A stretch of 64,000 bases of DNA from Undaria pinnatifida (GCA_012845835.1 JABAKD010000013.1:5826628-5890627), one strand, 5' to 3'. Shown: positions 1 through 12,429, counted from the stretch's first letter. Notes: generated by a model not told the origin, from the letters alone. A program made the numbers and translations.

Positions 1-1080
1 GGTCCCCCTCCTCCAACCAGCGGGCCTCGACAGAAGGCCCCTCCGACACGGCAACTTATATATATGATGATATATGCCCTGATGTGTTACCTGGTATTGA
101 TGGATAATGCTTACTAGAGCTCGTCGTCGTCGTGCGGATCGTGCAGATATTTGCCCAATATCGGGGCAATAATGTGCAGCTCAGCGGCGGTGGCGTTGTC
201 TGGGGGCCCACGGCCGCGTTGTCACTGGTGGTGTTGTCGACGGTGGCGGCAGCAAGAAGGGGCGGGGGGTGGAGGGGGGGTGACCAGGGGGCGCGCGGGG
301 GGGGGGGGGGAGGGGGGGGGTGATATGCCTTGAAATAGCGTGCATAACCCGGCAATTGATGGCGTAGATATGACACTCTGTGACATCGCGAGCGTATGAA
401 ATACTCGTCTTCCAACCGAAACCGAGATGTTCCTTGGTGGGTGGTGGGTGCCCCAGAGTCAGTGAAATGCACACCGTGACTAGCCCAAAGTGCTAATTTA
501 CCAAATTGATCCATGCAATAAATCCAGTTTAATCCCGGCAGGGGACGATCGAGTGACGTGTGTGTACGCGAGCTTTCTCGATACACACACGCAAATTCCC
601 ATTGAGCGCAGGACCAGACAAAAAAAAAGAAAAACGAGACGACTTCTCAGGATTATAAAGAAACAGAGCACGCGAGACTCTTGGCGAGCGATCGATCCTA
701 CAGATCATCAACGCCAACACAGCAACATCAAGGATAACGGAAAAGCGTGGTTCCACCAGAGCCGGCCGTCCTCCCGTGCGAACCTGCAGTAAAATTAGGA
801 ACCACGAAGTTGCAGCAAACGAAGGTACCGAGGTGGCTCCATTAGTGAAGGTCAGAAAGGGCTAGAAAATGAGTCGCAAAGCCGGTCATTATCTTTCCCA
901 ACCAACCCAAAACCAGAGAAAAGAATTTGTGGGAGGAATACTCATAGTCTCACCGACCAAACGTAGCATACGGTAGTTTATTCATTTAGGCGCCGCTCTG
1001 AGAGCGCACTCAGCGCGGAGTTTTTCCCGGGCGAGCCCCCCTTGCTGAGGTAGGAGGCTCATCTATCCAATATACTTACT
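1..1080. other. No gene recognised; G-rich low-complexity tract
   Basis: No convincing coding exon is visible. Positions about 285-320 are an almost pure G tract broken by single A, C or T bases. The proline- and glycine-rich open frames across it come from this composition, not from protein conservation. Confidence 0.5.
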
Positions 1081-1447
1081 TTAATTGGTTGTTGTATATA
1101 GGCGCAGGAGAATGCCAACATCGGTATTTGCAGCGCGCGGGGTCCAGAGATGCCGCGACTGCGTTGCACAACTCGTTGCTGCCCAACCGCCGAAGTTCTG
1201 CGTATGCGCGACCGGTGCTGCGTGTGCAGCACGGGGTACAAAAGTGCGTACCAATCGTTCCCTTTCACGAATGACCAATTTGTCTACCCGATTTTTTCCC
1301 TGGGCGGGCTTCTTCAGCCAACCTAGAAGTCGTGCGGTTGTGGTGCAAGTGCGGTCAAAGGTTCAAAATTCGCAAACAAGTGGTACCAGGTATCATAGCG
1401 GAGGAGGCGGGCGACCGAAAGGAATCTGAAAGCAGCGGCAAAGGTAG

Positions 1448-2178
1448 GTGCCCGCGTTCGCCTACGTGAGTGTGAGCTGTTTTTTCAAAATTTGTTCGCT
1501 TCCCTGCTCTTACCGCCCTCTGCCTTTGGTGAATTGGCCGCGCTGTCATCACACCCTATTGCCCCTTCCACGTGAGTTGTGTTCCGACTTTTCCAGCACA
1601 GCAGAAGCCACGCAGGGGGTCAGCTTGGCTCCGGGAGAAGCAACACTGATCGAAGATCGATTTTTGGTGAAAAGGGACGAAAGTGCCTCATCCATTACAG
1701 ACAGTGTAGCAGGGGCGATACACCATGCACACCAGTAGCATTTTTCCACATGACTGAGTTATTATTTTATCTAGGATACAGTAAGGATATCAAACCATCA
1801 CGTGACTAAGGATCTAGTCAGGTCGCATCCATGCCGCCCAAGGGATTAATGGCGTGTGATTGGTCAGAACCAACAGTCCCGGGAGATTTTAGCTTCCGAA
1901 CTTTAAGTTCTGCCGATGCTTTTGTGGGGTTGTCATCATCATCAGATGCTTTTCCGGGTTCGGCCAATTTTCCCGCGATCCCCCTCCCCGCACACCTGAT
2001 ACCGAGAAGAGGCTCCTCCCATTGCGACTGCTGTGCCCGACGCGCGAGAGCTGGGCGGGAGAAGGAGGGTTCCTGGGAACGCAAGGCATCCGCGGAGATA
2101 CGTTGTCTAGACGGCTTTCTGGTGAGTGTAGATGCGAGATGCGTGGTACGTACTCGCTTGTACAAACACCATAGATAG
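1448..2178 (+). other. Possible exons of an unidentified gene
   Basis: Two open frames on the plus strand (1448-1738 and 1831-2178) have mixed, non-repetitive composition. The second contains a good donor context (CTG|GTGAGT, near 2121), and the first is open after a candidate acceptor near 1602. I recognise no domain and cannot connect the two in phase with certainty. They could be exons of a small gene or chance open frames. Confidence 0.2.
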
Positions 2179-2180
2179 GA

Positions 2181-2812
2181 TACCTTTCGTAAAAAAATGC
2201 GGTCATATTATAGGTTGCTGTGAACCACGTATCAGCAGCAGCAGCAGCCAAGAGCACATGAGATCAAGCCTCATCACTGTCTCAGGTGGTACGATGACTC
2301 GTGTATTGTGCCATGCTGATGTGGGCCGGAAGCAGTCGAGTGGGCTGGCGGACGCAAGCTCCTCCTGGGACCTGCTGTGGAACTTTCAAAATCGGAGAAC
2401 TGAAGAAGGAAACCCGAAAAAAAAAACTCTCGGAATATTTTCGTTGGAAATCGAAGTGTGATATCTTTGAGGGGATGGCGAAGAACAACGAAGGTCCACG
2501 CCGCATGCCTAGCATACCGTGCCTGCACGATCTGAGTACACGTCGATAGATAGACTGGTCCTACTGAGAGTGTCTTCTTGAGCTGGTGGTGTGCGCTTAT
2601 CGGTCTGCCTTACGTATTCGCCCTCCAACAAGTTAGGTTGTGCTTTATACATACACGGGTTTGATCAGAACGTATGACAGTATGTACGACGTGTACGAAT
2701 GACGATGGGAGAATGCCATCATTTATTACATCACACACTGCACACTGCAGGTAGGAGACGGGCGGACAGAAAACAAATGTCACACGAAGTGTCATACTGC
2801 ACTTGTCCTACT
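2181..2812. other. No gene recognised
   Basis: Unique-looking intergenic sequence with a short CAG run near 2231. No coding or RNA feature could be supported. Confidence 0.4.
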
Positions 2813-2814
2813 GC

Positions 2815-2897
2815 TGCACCAGGTACCGGGTACAGCAGTATGGGCTTATACTAATCTGCACCAGGTACCGGGTACAGCAGTATGGGCTTATACTACA
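2815..2897. repeat. Tandem duplication, 42-bp period
   Basis: Two near-identical copies start at 2815 and 2857. Each carries CACCAGGTACCGGGTACAGC followed by a shared tail. The CCAGGTACC core belongs to a palindromic motif that recurs through the window. Confidence 0.85.
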
Positions 2898-3489
2898 GCG
2901 GTACTCTCAGCAGCAGTACCACAGGTATGCGGTACCGGTATTTGCTGGCAGGACTGGACGTTTTCTATATCGACGAACCCTGTCGGTATTTTAATCTCTA
3001 GACTAGACAAAACCTGTATCATACAGCAGTACAAGAAAGGGTGAAATGTACAACGGCAGAACACTTCGTACTCGAATAATGTGTACCTGTTGCCTCCACA
3101 CTACGAGGTATTAACGTATTAATAGTCGTATCATACGATCGTAAGGGTCAGGTACAGCAGTACACCGCATATGTACAGACAGCCGTAAAGTATCCCATAT
3201 ACTGATGATGTAGTACCTGGTACCAGGTTTGGGTTTCTGCAACCTAGAAATGGCCAAATGATCAATATAGTACCTGGCAAGGGCTACGACGGCATGTACC
3301 GTAGATAGATGTGTTACCCTTTTGCCAGCTACGCGGGTACTCACGAGCATTACCCGTCTTGCCCACGCCCGTCGTGGATGCGGCCGGTTATTTGGGCCCC
3401 GTATTCGAGTACCCGATATTGCACGCTGGTAAAACTCTGAGATGGGAACTTATAATCGCACCTCGCCCGTGCGCAGCAGTGTTTCACAA

Positions 3490-4020
3490 GTGTTTCGTAC
3501 TCTGGTAGTAGGTAGGGTACACAGTTGCACGGGTAGTCTATATGGTACTGGGGTCAGTACCAAGAGTACCATGCTACCCGGGTGTTCTATCCAAAATATC
3601 ACATTTCGGATACCCGATATATATCTGACGTTCGAAACCCCGGGGACGGGAAAGAAATGCCACCCCCCCTCTCGAGAGCGTATCCCTATTTTGCGGCATT
3701 TCAAGGGTGTGCTTGGTAGGGTAGGCAGTTTCGCGGGTATGGTATTGGGCTCAATACCAAGTGTACCCGACCACCCGGGTATGTTACTCAAACTAGGGCA
3801 TTCTTGTTACCCGATATTTCACGACGGAAACCCCGGGGATGGAAGATTGTTATCCCCTAAAGCACTCCCCTTGCGCGTTACAGTATTGCAACGATGTGTT
3901 CAGTAGGGCACCAGGTACATACGTAGTTTCGCTTGTATGGTATCGGGGTTGATACCAACAGTACCCGACTACCCGGGTATGTCACCCAGAATATTATGTT
4001 ACGTGATTTGGATACGAGTA
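3490..4020. repeat. Degenerate tandem repeat, about 197-bp period, with a hairpin per unit
   Basis: Three units align, with equivalent points at 3544, 3741 and 3939. Each contains a short hairpin (GGTAYYG stem, 4-nt loop, complementary stem), followed 10-25 bp later by TACCCGGGT-like palindromic sequence. Fainter relatives lie near 4330-4450 and 5540-5640. The hairpin stems differ between units in a paired way; see the finding on covariation. No open frame is conserved across units, so this is a satellite-like or mobile-element-derived repeat. Confidence 0.75.
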
Positions 4021-4136
4021 AGGCATTAAGGTGCCGTGATGTAGGTAGCATACGCACGTTGGTACTTCCTGGCCGGCTCTATTCACGGGTAAAAAGGCAA
4101 AAACTCGGGTACCCTACCTGGGTAAGCGGTGCATAG

Positions 4137-4300
4137 CACGTGAATTTGAGTTAAATCGACACACGGCGTGTATGAAAATACGTGCACGTGAATTCGAGTT
4201 AAATCGACACACACGGCGTGTATGACAATACGTGAAAGTGTAGTGAGCTGAATAAGCGTTCTTTGTCCGCATCCGAGGGAGGATGAAAAAAAAAAAAGTA
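4137..4300. repeat. Interspersed repeat, duplicated head; second copy at 50203-50300
   Basis: A block of about 48 bp beginning CACGTGAATT and including TTAAATCGACACAC and GTGTATGA is repeated in tandem from 4137 and 4185. It is followed by a GTGAGCT stretch and a 'CCGxxGGAGGAT' tail. The same order of blocks recurs at 50203-50300 in intron 1 of the E2 gene, so this is an interspersed element of unknown class. Confidence 0.75.
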
Positions 4301-4940
4301 CGCAGTTGGCGCTACACTGAAGGCTACCCGACTATCCGGTTAACTTACGTAGCATCATGTGACGTATTTCGAAGAAGGGTGTGGTATTCTAGATCTGTAG
4401 TATTGGGTAATATGAGCCAATGGGTAGGTTGTACCCGGGTAGGTTACCCGGCGAGCGTCGTATCCATACCCTACAAAGCACACATTGCAGTGTTCATACA
4501 TAATCTCCAGGAAACTCTTCTTAAAAAATATAATGTCTCACGTATGCCCGCACTAACTTGGAGGCGAGGGCGGGACTTCCCAAATGTAGTAAGATGAGGC
4601 GGTATGGACCTAGGGACAGACTATTGCTATGCAGGGGTGCCTCTGGGTCTGTACCGATCACTCACACGAGCGTTGCGTGGATGTTGTGTACCTGGTATCA
4701 GGTATTGATTGCTTGCTGTCCGTCCGACGATGCCTTCTGACCGAAGGGGGGGCGGTGCCGTTCGCTCAGGCAGGCGATAACGCCTGCCAGGTAAATAGGG
4801 GACAACTCCTATGAATCATAACGCCAAAGCGGGGGAAAGGGGATACCATTACACTAGCCCACCCTGGAGGGCCGTATGTGCAGATTCACAGAAAGATCAG
4901 GTGGAACGAAATCCATCCGGACAATTCGGTGAATTGATCG
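4300..4940. other. No gene recognised
   Basis: Continues the TACCCGG-rich degenerate repeat, then becomes unique-looking. The open frames in it are short and have no recognisable domain. Confidence 0.35.
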
Positions 4941-5002
4941 AAGATGCGGCGCTTCACAACCCACTCCCACACCTCTAACTTACAAGAAAGAAGCCAACTT
5001 CG

Positions 5003-5539
5003 ATGGAGGAGGTGTTCGACGCGAGTGCGGGTTTCACCCCCCCAACGGTGGACGATTTCCCCACCGCAAACGTGGACCTCTACACCGCACGGGCGGGCAG
5101 TTACCCCACTGGTGCGGCGAAAGACATCGACACCGCAGGGGCGGACACATACCCCGGAAGCGCGGACACCGACACCGCCGGTGCGGTCGGTACCACCGTT
5201 GACGCGGAGGAAGGCCCGATCCCAGATATACCCGCGGTGTACAAGGCATCTTTTACGCAGGGGATATGGGAAGGGCTCACTGCTGCACGATGTCTACACT
5301 TCATAGAGCCCATAGGAGTTGCTAAAAGCTTCTTGACTCGACAGCTATTTCAGACAAAAAACGCATGCGCGAGCAAGCTAAGGCGGCAAGGGAGGCCGAG
5401 GCAGCAGCCGCAGACCGTGCTGCAAGGGCTAAGGAAGCACGTGAAAGAGGAGACCATAACACAAAGCTCCGTCGACCTGACACCAAATTCGAATTTGCCG
5501 CAAACAAATGCGAAACACCTCCCAGGGAACGTGATTTAG
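5003..5539 (+). pseudogene. Low-complexity open frame over a GC-rich minisatellite, possibly frameshifted element ORF
   Basis: The frame encodes an Ala/Asp/Thr-rich repetitive region (about residues 1-75) made from a degenerate repeat of roughly 25-30 bp with the core ACACCGCxGGxGCGG. A short non-repetitive stretch follows. From about 5365 a different frame encodes an Ala/Arg/Glu-rich, coiled-coil-like segment (MREQAKAAREAE and similar), as if a frameshift separates the halves. I cannot name a family. It may be a decayed gag-like or structural ORF, or only a minisatellite. Confidence 0.25.
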
Positions 5540-5859
5540 GGGGATCGTATGTGTCATCCCGGGTTTTCCGGGATGAAATATGGTGTAACCACCGGTGTAC
5601 TCGTGGCCCAAATACTCGCGAGTACCCGGGTAGTTTTTTTTTCCAATTTTTGCCGGTACCCGATGGCCACGGGGACGCGGCAGGTTCCTGTTATAAATTT
5701 AGGGGCTGGATGCACCGTTCCGTTTTTCCTAGACGCAGATGCCTTCAAAGGCATGTGAAACCCTTTGTGCCGTTTCCGTATCCTAGATATTTTGCCTTGT
5801 TAGGCTCCCAGGGCGATACCATAACGTTCCTCCAATGTATCGTATTTGGGGTAAACTGA

Positions 5860-6600
5860 TAATATTACTCTTATCGAAGATATCACCCCAACCACCTCCG
5901 GTGATAAACAAGCAAAAACAAAACAAAGCAGACAACACCGCCCTCGACCGGTACGCCTTCCAAGCAATACCAAGAACAGAACAACTGGCACCCCGATACC
6001 CGTTTACCAGTACTCCGATACTCGTGTGTCATACAAGCTACTCTTGCACCGCATGAGATAAAATATTTGAGTTGTCACCATTTGGGCGAAACTACCGGTA
6101 GTTCGGGATAACTGTAGCTGGGTGTACAGGATTTAACATAGAAGAATGCCGAATATACTGGGAGAATGCCTCTGAAATACAAAAAATGCGAGCCCTTACT
6201 ATGCTGCGTGTAGATTTGATTTTCCTTCTTATTTCATGTCCCAACACAACCAATTTCTTCACACCTTTTCTCCAGCCGCCTGCCTTGCAGTAACTCAGAT
6301 CCGGGGTCCAACGACGGCGCCCCCCCATACACTTTTTTTGTTTTCTCCTCATTCCATTTATTATCCTCGCACTACTCTCGCGCTCCATCGAGCAGTAACT
6401 CAGATCCGGGGTCACATAGTGGGCCCTCCTTCCCCGTCCCCACCACCTCCTTCCACGTCCCCACCACGGTACGTGCCTTGCGATAATTGATTATTCGGCA
6501 TTTTCTTCCCTCGTCGACTTGCGTCAAATTGTGCCTACCCACGCAGCCAGGCGCTCTCCACAGTCGATCCTTTTTTGTTGAATTTTTGCCAATAATTTCA
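5860..6600. other. No gene recognised; short internal repeat
   Basis: The phrase CAGTAACTCAGATCCGGGGTC occurs twice (about 6288 and 6393), followed by pyrimidine-rich sequence, a small direct duplication. No coding exon is supported. Confidence 0.4.
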
Positions 6601-6608
6601 AAATCTCA

Positions 6609-6682
6609 CCACGGTGGGAATCGAACTCAAGGACCAACGCTAGGAGTATTCGAGGGTAACCACTAGACCACCGGGGCGACAG
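6609..6682 (-). mobile_element. tRNA-derived SINE head (relic)
   Basis: Read on the minus strand, the sequence begins GCCCCGGTGGTCTAGTGG (A-box-like) and ends GAGTTCGATTCCCACCG (B-box-like) at tRNA-like spacing. The outer ends pair at 6 of 7 positions like an acceptor stem, but the T-stem does not pair, so a functional tRNA is unlikely. Related heads lie at 7176-7251 (-) and 29518-29592 (+), which points to a SINE family. Confidence 0.65.
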
Positions 6683-7175
6683 CTACGATGTGCTGGGTCT
6701 TCGTTTTGGTCGCGAGAAGATTTCAACAGTATATGCGGGGACCGTAAAATATGTGTACGGTATTTAGAATAGCAGTGGCCGAAAACTCTACGTGAGATTT
6801 TTAGCACGGTCGGCATTTTCCCGAAATACTTTTTTCGTCGGATTTTGCCGTATAGCTTCCGTAAAGGTCGGCCCGGGGTTGCGGTTATAGGGTTAGAGTA
6901 GGCTTAGTCGGGGTTAGAGTTAGGTTTCAGCGGGTAGAGCGTTTGATCCGAAAGCCTTTCTCATAGTACTGGAACCACACGGCGCACGCTCAAATTTTCC
7001 TTTTTTTAGCACTGAACCCCACACGTTTATTAACATGGCCTGCACAGGCGGCTCCAAGGGTTGAGCTCTTTCTTTTTCCTCGCCGACTGACGCCGAGCTG
7101 TGCGTACACACGCCAGGCGCCATCTGCAGGATTTGCATGTCAATTCTTGATATTTTTGGAGAATACGTCCTTTCG

Positions 7176-7251
7176 GGGACCTCGAACTCGTGAAATCGAC
7201 CATACATAGTGGCCACTTTTTTTGTTTACCATTAGACCACCGGGGGCGCCC
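7176..7251 (-). mobile_element. tRNA-derived SINE head (relic)
   Basis: The minus strand reads GCGCCCCCGGTGGTCTAATGG, then a T-arm-like ACGAGTTCGAGGTCC. It has the same head as the copy at 6609-6682 but has diverged in the middle, with an A-rich insertion. Confidence 0.6.
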
Positions 7252-7522
7252 TCTTAGCTACCTGGTATGAAATGCTCTCTTTTTCAGTGTAAATACGGTG
7301 TAAGAGGTGTATTTTGGGTACATGGACCTTCTGTAGGAGGAGGAAATAAAACAAGAACCTTCTAGCATTCCTAATAGGCTACTGCACCGCAACATAGTCT
7401 TCTCCAAACCCAGAATATTTTCAAGTCTAAAAACCGAATTTCCCGTTTTCCTCTTCGGCACCGTGTTTTGCAGCAGGCCCCAAAAGAAAGATACAGTTTT
7501 ACGACACCCCACCCCCACAAAA

Positions 7523-7970
7523 ATGGCGCAAACGTCCAGAAAGAAGGCAACCACCACCAACGACAGCACCAACACCACCAAGAAAGGAGGCCTCCCTCTC
7601 CTCCTACTATTCCTCCTGCTCGCCAAGCTACCAACCGCGCTCACAACCACCACAACATCAGCCGTCTCCGGGAGCTGCTCTGCCCTCTTCTCAGAATGCT
7701 TTGAGACGGACCTGTGCGAAGCCTGCCTGACCACGATCGAGGGCGTCGGTGTAGACGCTGCCAGCGAGGCATCGGCGCAGGAGGAGGCGACAACTTGCAC
7801 CGAGTACGAATTTGAGGATGACAGCGTATGCGACCGCCTGGGGGTTTCGTATTGTTGCTCGGCGGAGCTGTCCGGGGAGGACTGCTTTACGGATGGGACG
7901 ACCCTGGACTACTGGGAGTGTCTGCTGGGCCTGAATGGCTGCGTCATGCAGGATATGCCTTGCATCAGCG
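7523..7970 (+). CDS. Secreted cysteine-rich protein, first exon (unknown family)
   Basis: The ATG at 7523 sits in an A-rich context (ACAAAAATGG). The first 20 or so residues are Thr/Lys-rich. A strongly hydrophobic leucine stretch at about residues 23-34 (GLPLLLLFLLLAKL) ends at a Pro-Thr-Ala site, as in a signal peptide or signal anchor. The remainder, to about residue 149, has twelve cysteines including a CC pair and is acidic, so an extracellular disulphide-bonded domain is likely. The frame runs cleanly to a strong donor (AGCG|GTGAGC at 7970), so it is probably exon 1, ending in phase 1. I could not identify the following exon. I do not recognise the family and assign no activity. The tandem duplication at 8021-8075 lies in the presumed intron. 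Confidence 0.6.
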
Positions 7971-8020
7971 GTGAGCAAGACTTGAGGATTTCACTACTAA
8001 TCGCACAAGACTGATCCCGC

Positions 8021-8075
8021 GCTAATTCTAAGTAGGCCGGCAGCCCTCGCTAATTCTAAGTAGGCCGGCAGCCCT
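8021..8075. repeat. Tandem duplication, 28-bp period
   Basis: Two copies of GCTAATTCTAAGTAGGCCGG plus a CAGCCCT tail, starting at 8021 and 8049, lie just downstream of the exon donor at 7970. Confidence 0.9.
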
Positions 8076-9264
8076 AGAGGGGTTGAGGCCTGTTTCTTTC
8101 CAGCGTTTTTGGCTGACGCCTTCCACGATAGAGTGAGCGCTTTACTGTATTGTGTTTTGTTTTTTTAGTGGCGGGGATTTCTTATCCCAAAAAAAACGTC
8201 GGAATCTGACTTTTTTTTTTTTGGTTTTCGAAATGTTTTTCTTTCTTTTTTGGTATACCTGGGTCATACCATGAATGGGCTTGTTCATCGGGTGAAAATG
8301 CACTTTCTGGTTACACGCTGGTTCAAGTAAAAAATGAAAATGTATATATGTATGTATATATGTATGTATGTCCACCACGAATACCGCTCGCAATATTTAG
8401 TCAAAGAGCGAATAGTTGGTATCATACTGACTGACCCCCATGACCAGTGTAAGAGGGTGGCATGGCCACAAAAAAAAAAATGCAGCCTCGGGCTGTCTCT
8501 AGGAGCGAAACTCGTGTCGACCATTGACAGGCCTCCTATTTTTTCGATAATATTCAGGCTTTTTCCGAGAGGGGGCTTAAAAAAAAAATGCACCGCATTT
8601 TGCACGATCCGGTTGGACGTACTCCAAGGCATGTCTGTAGAATCTTTTGCGCAAAAAAATGAAGATCTAACCTACCCGTGTTCAAGACGAAGCAGAATCC
8701 AGCAAAAAAAATGGATCCTACACTAAAACTATGCCACTTGAAGGGAATGACGTATCTTGCTCATTTTTTCGCACAAAAGTCCAAATCCACGCCGTTTTTG
8801 AGCGATAGACCCTGCGTTTTTGCTCACGTGTTGTACATGCCCATCCCGAGGTCTGACCAGCGGGGTTTTTGTTTTTTGTTTTTGCCACCGAAGCACATTG
8901 GGCCAAGATGGTCCACATCTTTCGAAAAATCTTAGCTGACGAAAAATCAAGCCCAAACAAGAAAAAAACACCGGGTAAGATCTGCGCAAGGGCACATAGA
9001 AGACGTGTGCAAAACTTCATTGTCTGAATCGAAAAAAGGCGTGGACATTCGCCGCGGAATAAACTGGGCGTTTTTAACGTGAACCAGCCTGTACTAAAAC
9101 TCAGATTTGGGTGAGGTATAGAGCTCATCAAGCCACCACCCTTACTTAGAGGGCAAACGGTACACCTTATATTTCCGCATTATTATGTGCCTACAGCTGT
9201 AGTTGCTGTTGTCGATGTCATTCCTCCCCAGAATCATTACAAAACCGTGGCCACAAGACCGACA
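8076..9264. other. No gene recognised; A-run-rich repeats
   Basis: Several A8-A11 runs immediately followed by ATG-like sequence recur at about 8468, 8578, 8653 and 8705, resembling the interior of the MITE family at 17172 and 21997. No coding exon is supported. Confidence 0.35.
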
Positions 9265-10210
9265 CTAGCAACTATGGAGTGAGCGAGGGGCTAGAGCGCA
9301 TCGGTGCGGCTGGCCGACGGGTGACATGTTCGTCACGGAATATATTGCACAAGTATTAGTGCTAATACCGAAGACGTTTTTTTTGGGGGGGAGGGGTGCG
9401 CAGTCAACCATTAGCGCACGGCATGCATGGTTTTTGCGCATCTCATCCTCTCGTAGGCAGTCTCGGCCCCGAGTCTCAGGGGCAGTCTCAAACTCAACCT
9501 CGAGAGCGTCAAGCATGTATAATTTTTGTCGCATCAGTTCGGAGCACCAACCCAATGCAACTTATCCATGATTTGGACTGCAGTACCTGTAGGGATCACC
9601 ATGTAAGACGGTGGTGTGATCGCCTCAATAGGGGAAGCCGCCTCATTTTCCCCAGGTTGTGAGCACAATTCCCCAGTCGCGCCAGGCGATTTGGACCTGC
9701 TTATATCCGGATACCGCCCTATGTTGGCATACCGGTGTACGGGAGGACCCTCGCTGCAATGTTGCGTACGGCAATATCTTAGTTTTACCGCCACGTTTCC
9801 CCAACGAAAAAATCACGTCGAGGTCGGTAACAACAAGTAAACTATACTGATAGTCGATATATGGCGATGATCCCAATGTCATCGGCGACACCACCCATTA
9901 AAACACTCGATTCGCGTCTTGGATATGAACCTTGGCGCATTTTCCTCTCAGAAATATTGGCCTTGTAACTACCGGCACGAGCATTGGCCTCGTCGTACAT
10001 AATCTAATCTCAACCTGAACAGGAGGAGTGGGCGTGGTATTTAAGTATCCATAGATGATTCGTACATAGGGTTTGGGTACCAGCTGGTCCGGCTGTGAAG
10101 CTGGCGTGCGCGTCATCGTCGTGTTCTCTCCCATTTCGGGCGTTTTTAGACTCAGCATTTGGCGCATTGAGTTCCCGAACCTTTGGCGCATTTGCAAATC
10201 TTGAAACATT
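9265..10210 (-). pseudogene. Possible decayed retroelement-like coding region
   Basis: Three successive minus-strand frames (10209-9898, 9894-9643 and 9794-9534) have non-repetitive composition and could be one frame broken by shifts. Segments such as VSPMTLGSSPYIDYQYSLLV resemble a retroelement polyprotein in style, but no diagnostic catalytic motif can be seen. This is a guess. Confidence 0.2.
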
Positions 10211-12300
10211 TTTTATCGGAATTGATTTCGTCGAGAACTCTCATCTCGAGCAAATCCGCTCACAAAGGTATACCAATAATACAATTCTATACGGACGAAA
10301 ATCCGAACAATCTGTATTGCGGGTGACGTTGATAATCGATGTAAGCACTCCTTGAGGCATTCCGAAACGATCGCTACATACCCTTACCATCGCTTACTTC
10401 GTTTTTCTATGAAGAGATACGACACGCGTATATGGCCCCTTTTTACAGAGTAAATTAAGATATTCGATGAGCGACGCGAGACCCGACTTTGGCAGGCCAA
10501 TTTGACGGGGAGTTTTGCTGAAGCTGCACACGTCATTCGGAGCGCTTTTGGCCAGGACTTCAGGCCATGACAAAAACAAATGAAGTTATAATCCGGCCGA
10601 ATTCTCATTGAACTTGAAAAACAATGGCCACAGCTTTGTTTTCTCCAACTTTTTATATCTTGTCATGGTCTGATCCTTTGCGGCAGCCCGGTGCCCGGCT
10701 CCATGCAAACTGTCAGCTCGAAATTAGCGAAGCTGAGCTTTGAAAAGGCATAAGCCTGTCGTGTTCTACTCTAAAACGGGCCAGCTCGTAGTCTAACCGG
10801 CAGGCTTTCACCACCTGCTGGCTAAAGCTCGAGGCTTCGAGCCCTGGTGAATCCGTATTCTTTGTCCGCTGAAAGAGCGAGAGCGTAAAATGACAGACAT
10901 CCGAGGAAAATAGACGGGCAGCGCGATAAGGGCGGAGGAACCTATACATGTACGGTGGGGGGGGGGGAGGGGGGGACTGTTGTGGCCATGACTTGCCTAG
11001 AAGGTCGCAGAAGGCAATGACGCATTATGCGAGATGAAGGTTAAAAAATGCAAATATTATTCGAACACAAAACGGCATGCGAGGTGGGGGCTGAAAAGTC
11101 TATATGGTGACCTTGAAACGAAAGCAAAACCAAGCCTGACAAGAAAAAAAGCGACTAAAACAGAAAATTTCGCGTTTCCCTTTGCCCGCCCTCGATCACC
11201 GATGATCAGAACGCACAGCAACTGGAAGCGATGAGGATGAGGTAGTCACCAGCGATCGTGACGTCGAAGGTGCTGCAAGCAGCAGGTATGGTTGGCCATT
11301 TTCCTTTATCTCGTTGCGTCGTCCGGGACCTCTGCTTTGGTGTCTTGAGAGTTGCACGATAGACAGTCTTCTGGAAGGGGGGATCGGTGCAATTTTTGCG
11401 TTTTGTTTGCTTGGAGTTGTATGATAAAATAGATAGCTTTAGGCAACGAAGAATCGATGGGCGTGCCGTTGGTCTGTAGCGTTGGAGTTTACCGTGGAAG
11501 TCCTTATGGAAAGTGGAAAGGGCGGTTGGTGCGCGTTTCGTTTGCCTGTGGCCAAGGAGTCGTGTAATCTACAGCCTTATGGAAGGAGGAGTCAAGGCGT
11601 GTTTGGTGCGTTCATGGCCTTGAAGGGTCGCCGTCATCAACCCCCCCCCCCCCGTCTTGCGCGCGCATGATCACTTGTTTTTCTAAATTATGGCAAGCAC
11701 GCCAGCAGTGAGTTCGAACGATTTTCTAATACGTTCATGGGGCAAACTCCTCGGGCCTAGACGTCGGCATATTTGATGTGCGCGAGAAAAGTGCGAAGAC
11801 AACAAAGGGGATGGGAAAAGATTAACAACTAATAAATGCTATAACCGTAACGGATAGACTTGAGTTCGGAGGTGCGTGTGAAGGTTCTCAACGACGTGTT
11901 TCCTTCCTTTCGAACTTCTACTGCCCTCATTTTCACAGCATTGCGCCCCTCATGTTTCCCGTTTTCCCCTTGCCTTCGTTTGTGACGTGAACCTTGATGC
12001 TATTGACACGTTGCTGCAAACCTTGTCCCCCACTACTTCCAAGTAATCCTCCCCTAAAAATGTGGATGCTGTGGTAAACGAGTTGTATGACATGCATGGC
12101 CGATCGTTTTTTTCCCCCATCACTTGCTGCCAAAATTAAACACCCCACAGCGCTAACGAGGATGCCGAGGACAGCGGAGTGCCTAAGGCAAGGGGGGGCG
12201 GGGGGTCCTGGGTTGGCCAAGCTGCGGGGACGCTTGGCCTGGTGGTCAGTGCCGCCGCCATACTGGTATAATCCAGCCAAGGCTGCGGAGGGGGAGGGGA
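10211..12300. other. No gene recognised
   Basis: About 2 kb with no supportable coding exon or RNA gene. It contains short G or C homopolymers near 10957 and 11640. Open frames in either strand lack domain signatures. Confidence 0.4.
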
Positions 12301-12306
12301 GGACGG

Positions 12307-12425
12307 GTACTCATGTGTTGCTTGCCTTAGTCATTTGACCATTGACCACGCATCCCTTTCGGATGGGTGTACTCATCTGTTGCTTGCGTTAGCCATTTGA
12401 CCAATGACCATGCATCCCTTTCGAA
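12307..12425 (-). mobile_element. Two tandem LINE 3'-end fragments
   Basis: Two copies (12307-12361 and 12367-12425) match the extreme 3' coding end of the LINE at 39817-41045. On the minus strand they encode a GQMxxASN-like terminus. They look like heavily 5'-truncated insertions or a local duplication of one. Confidence 0.6.
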
Positions 12426-12429
12426 ACGG

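Noticed and set aside
6609-6682. Functional tRNA gene
   Set aside because: A- and B-box-like motifs exist, but the T-stem does not pair and related heads recur with different interiors, so a SINE relic is more likely.
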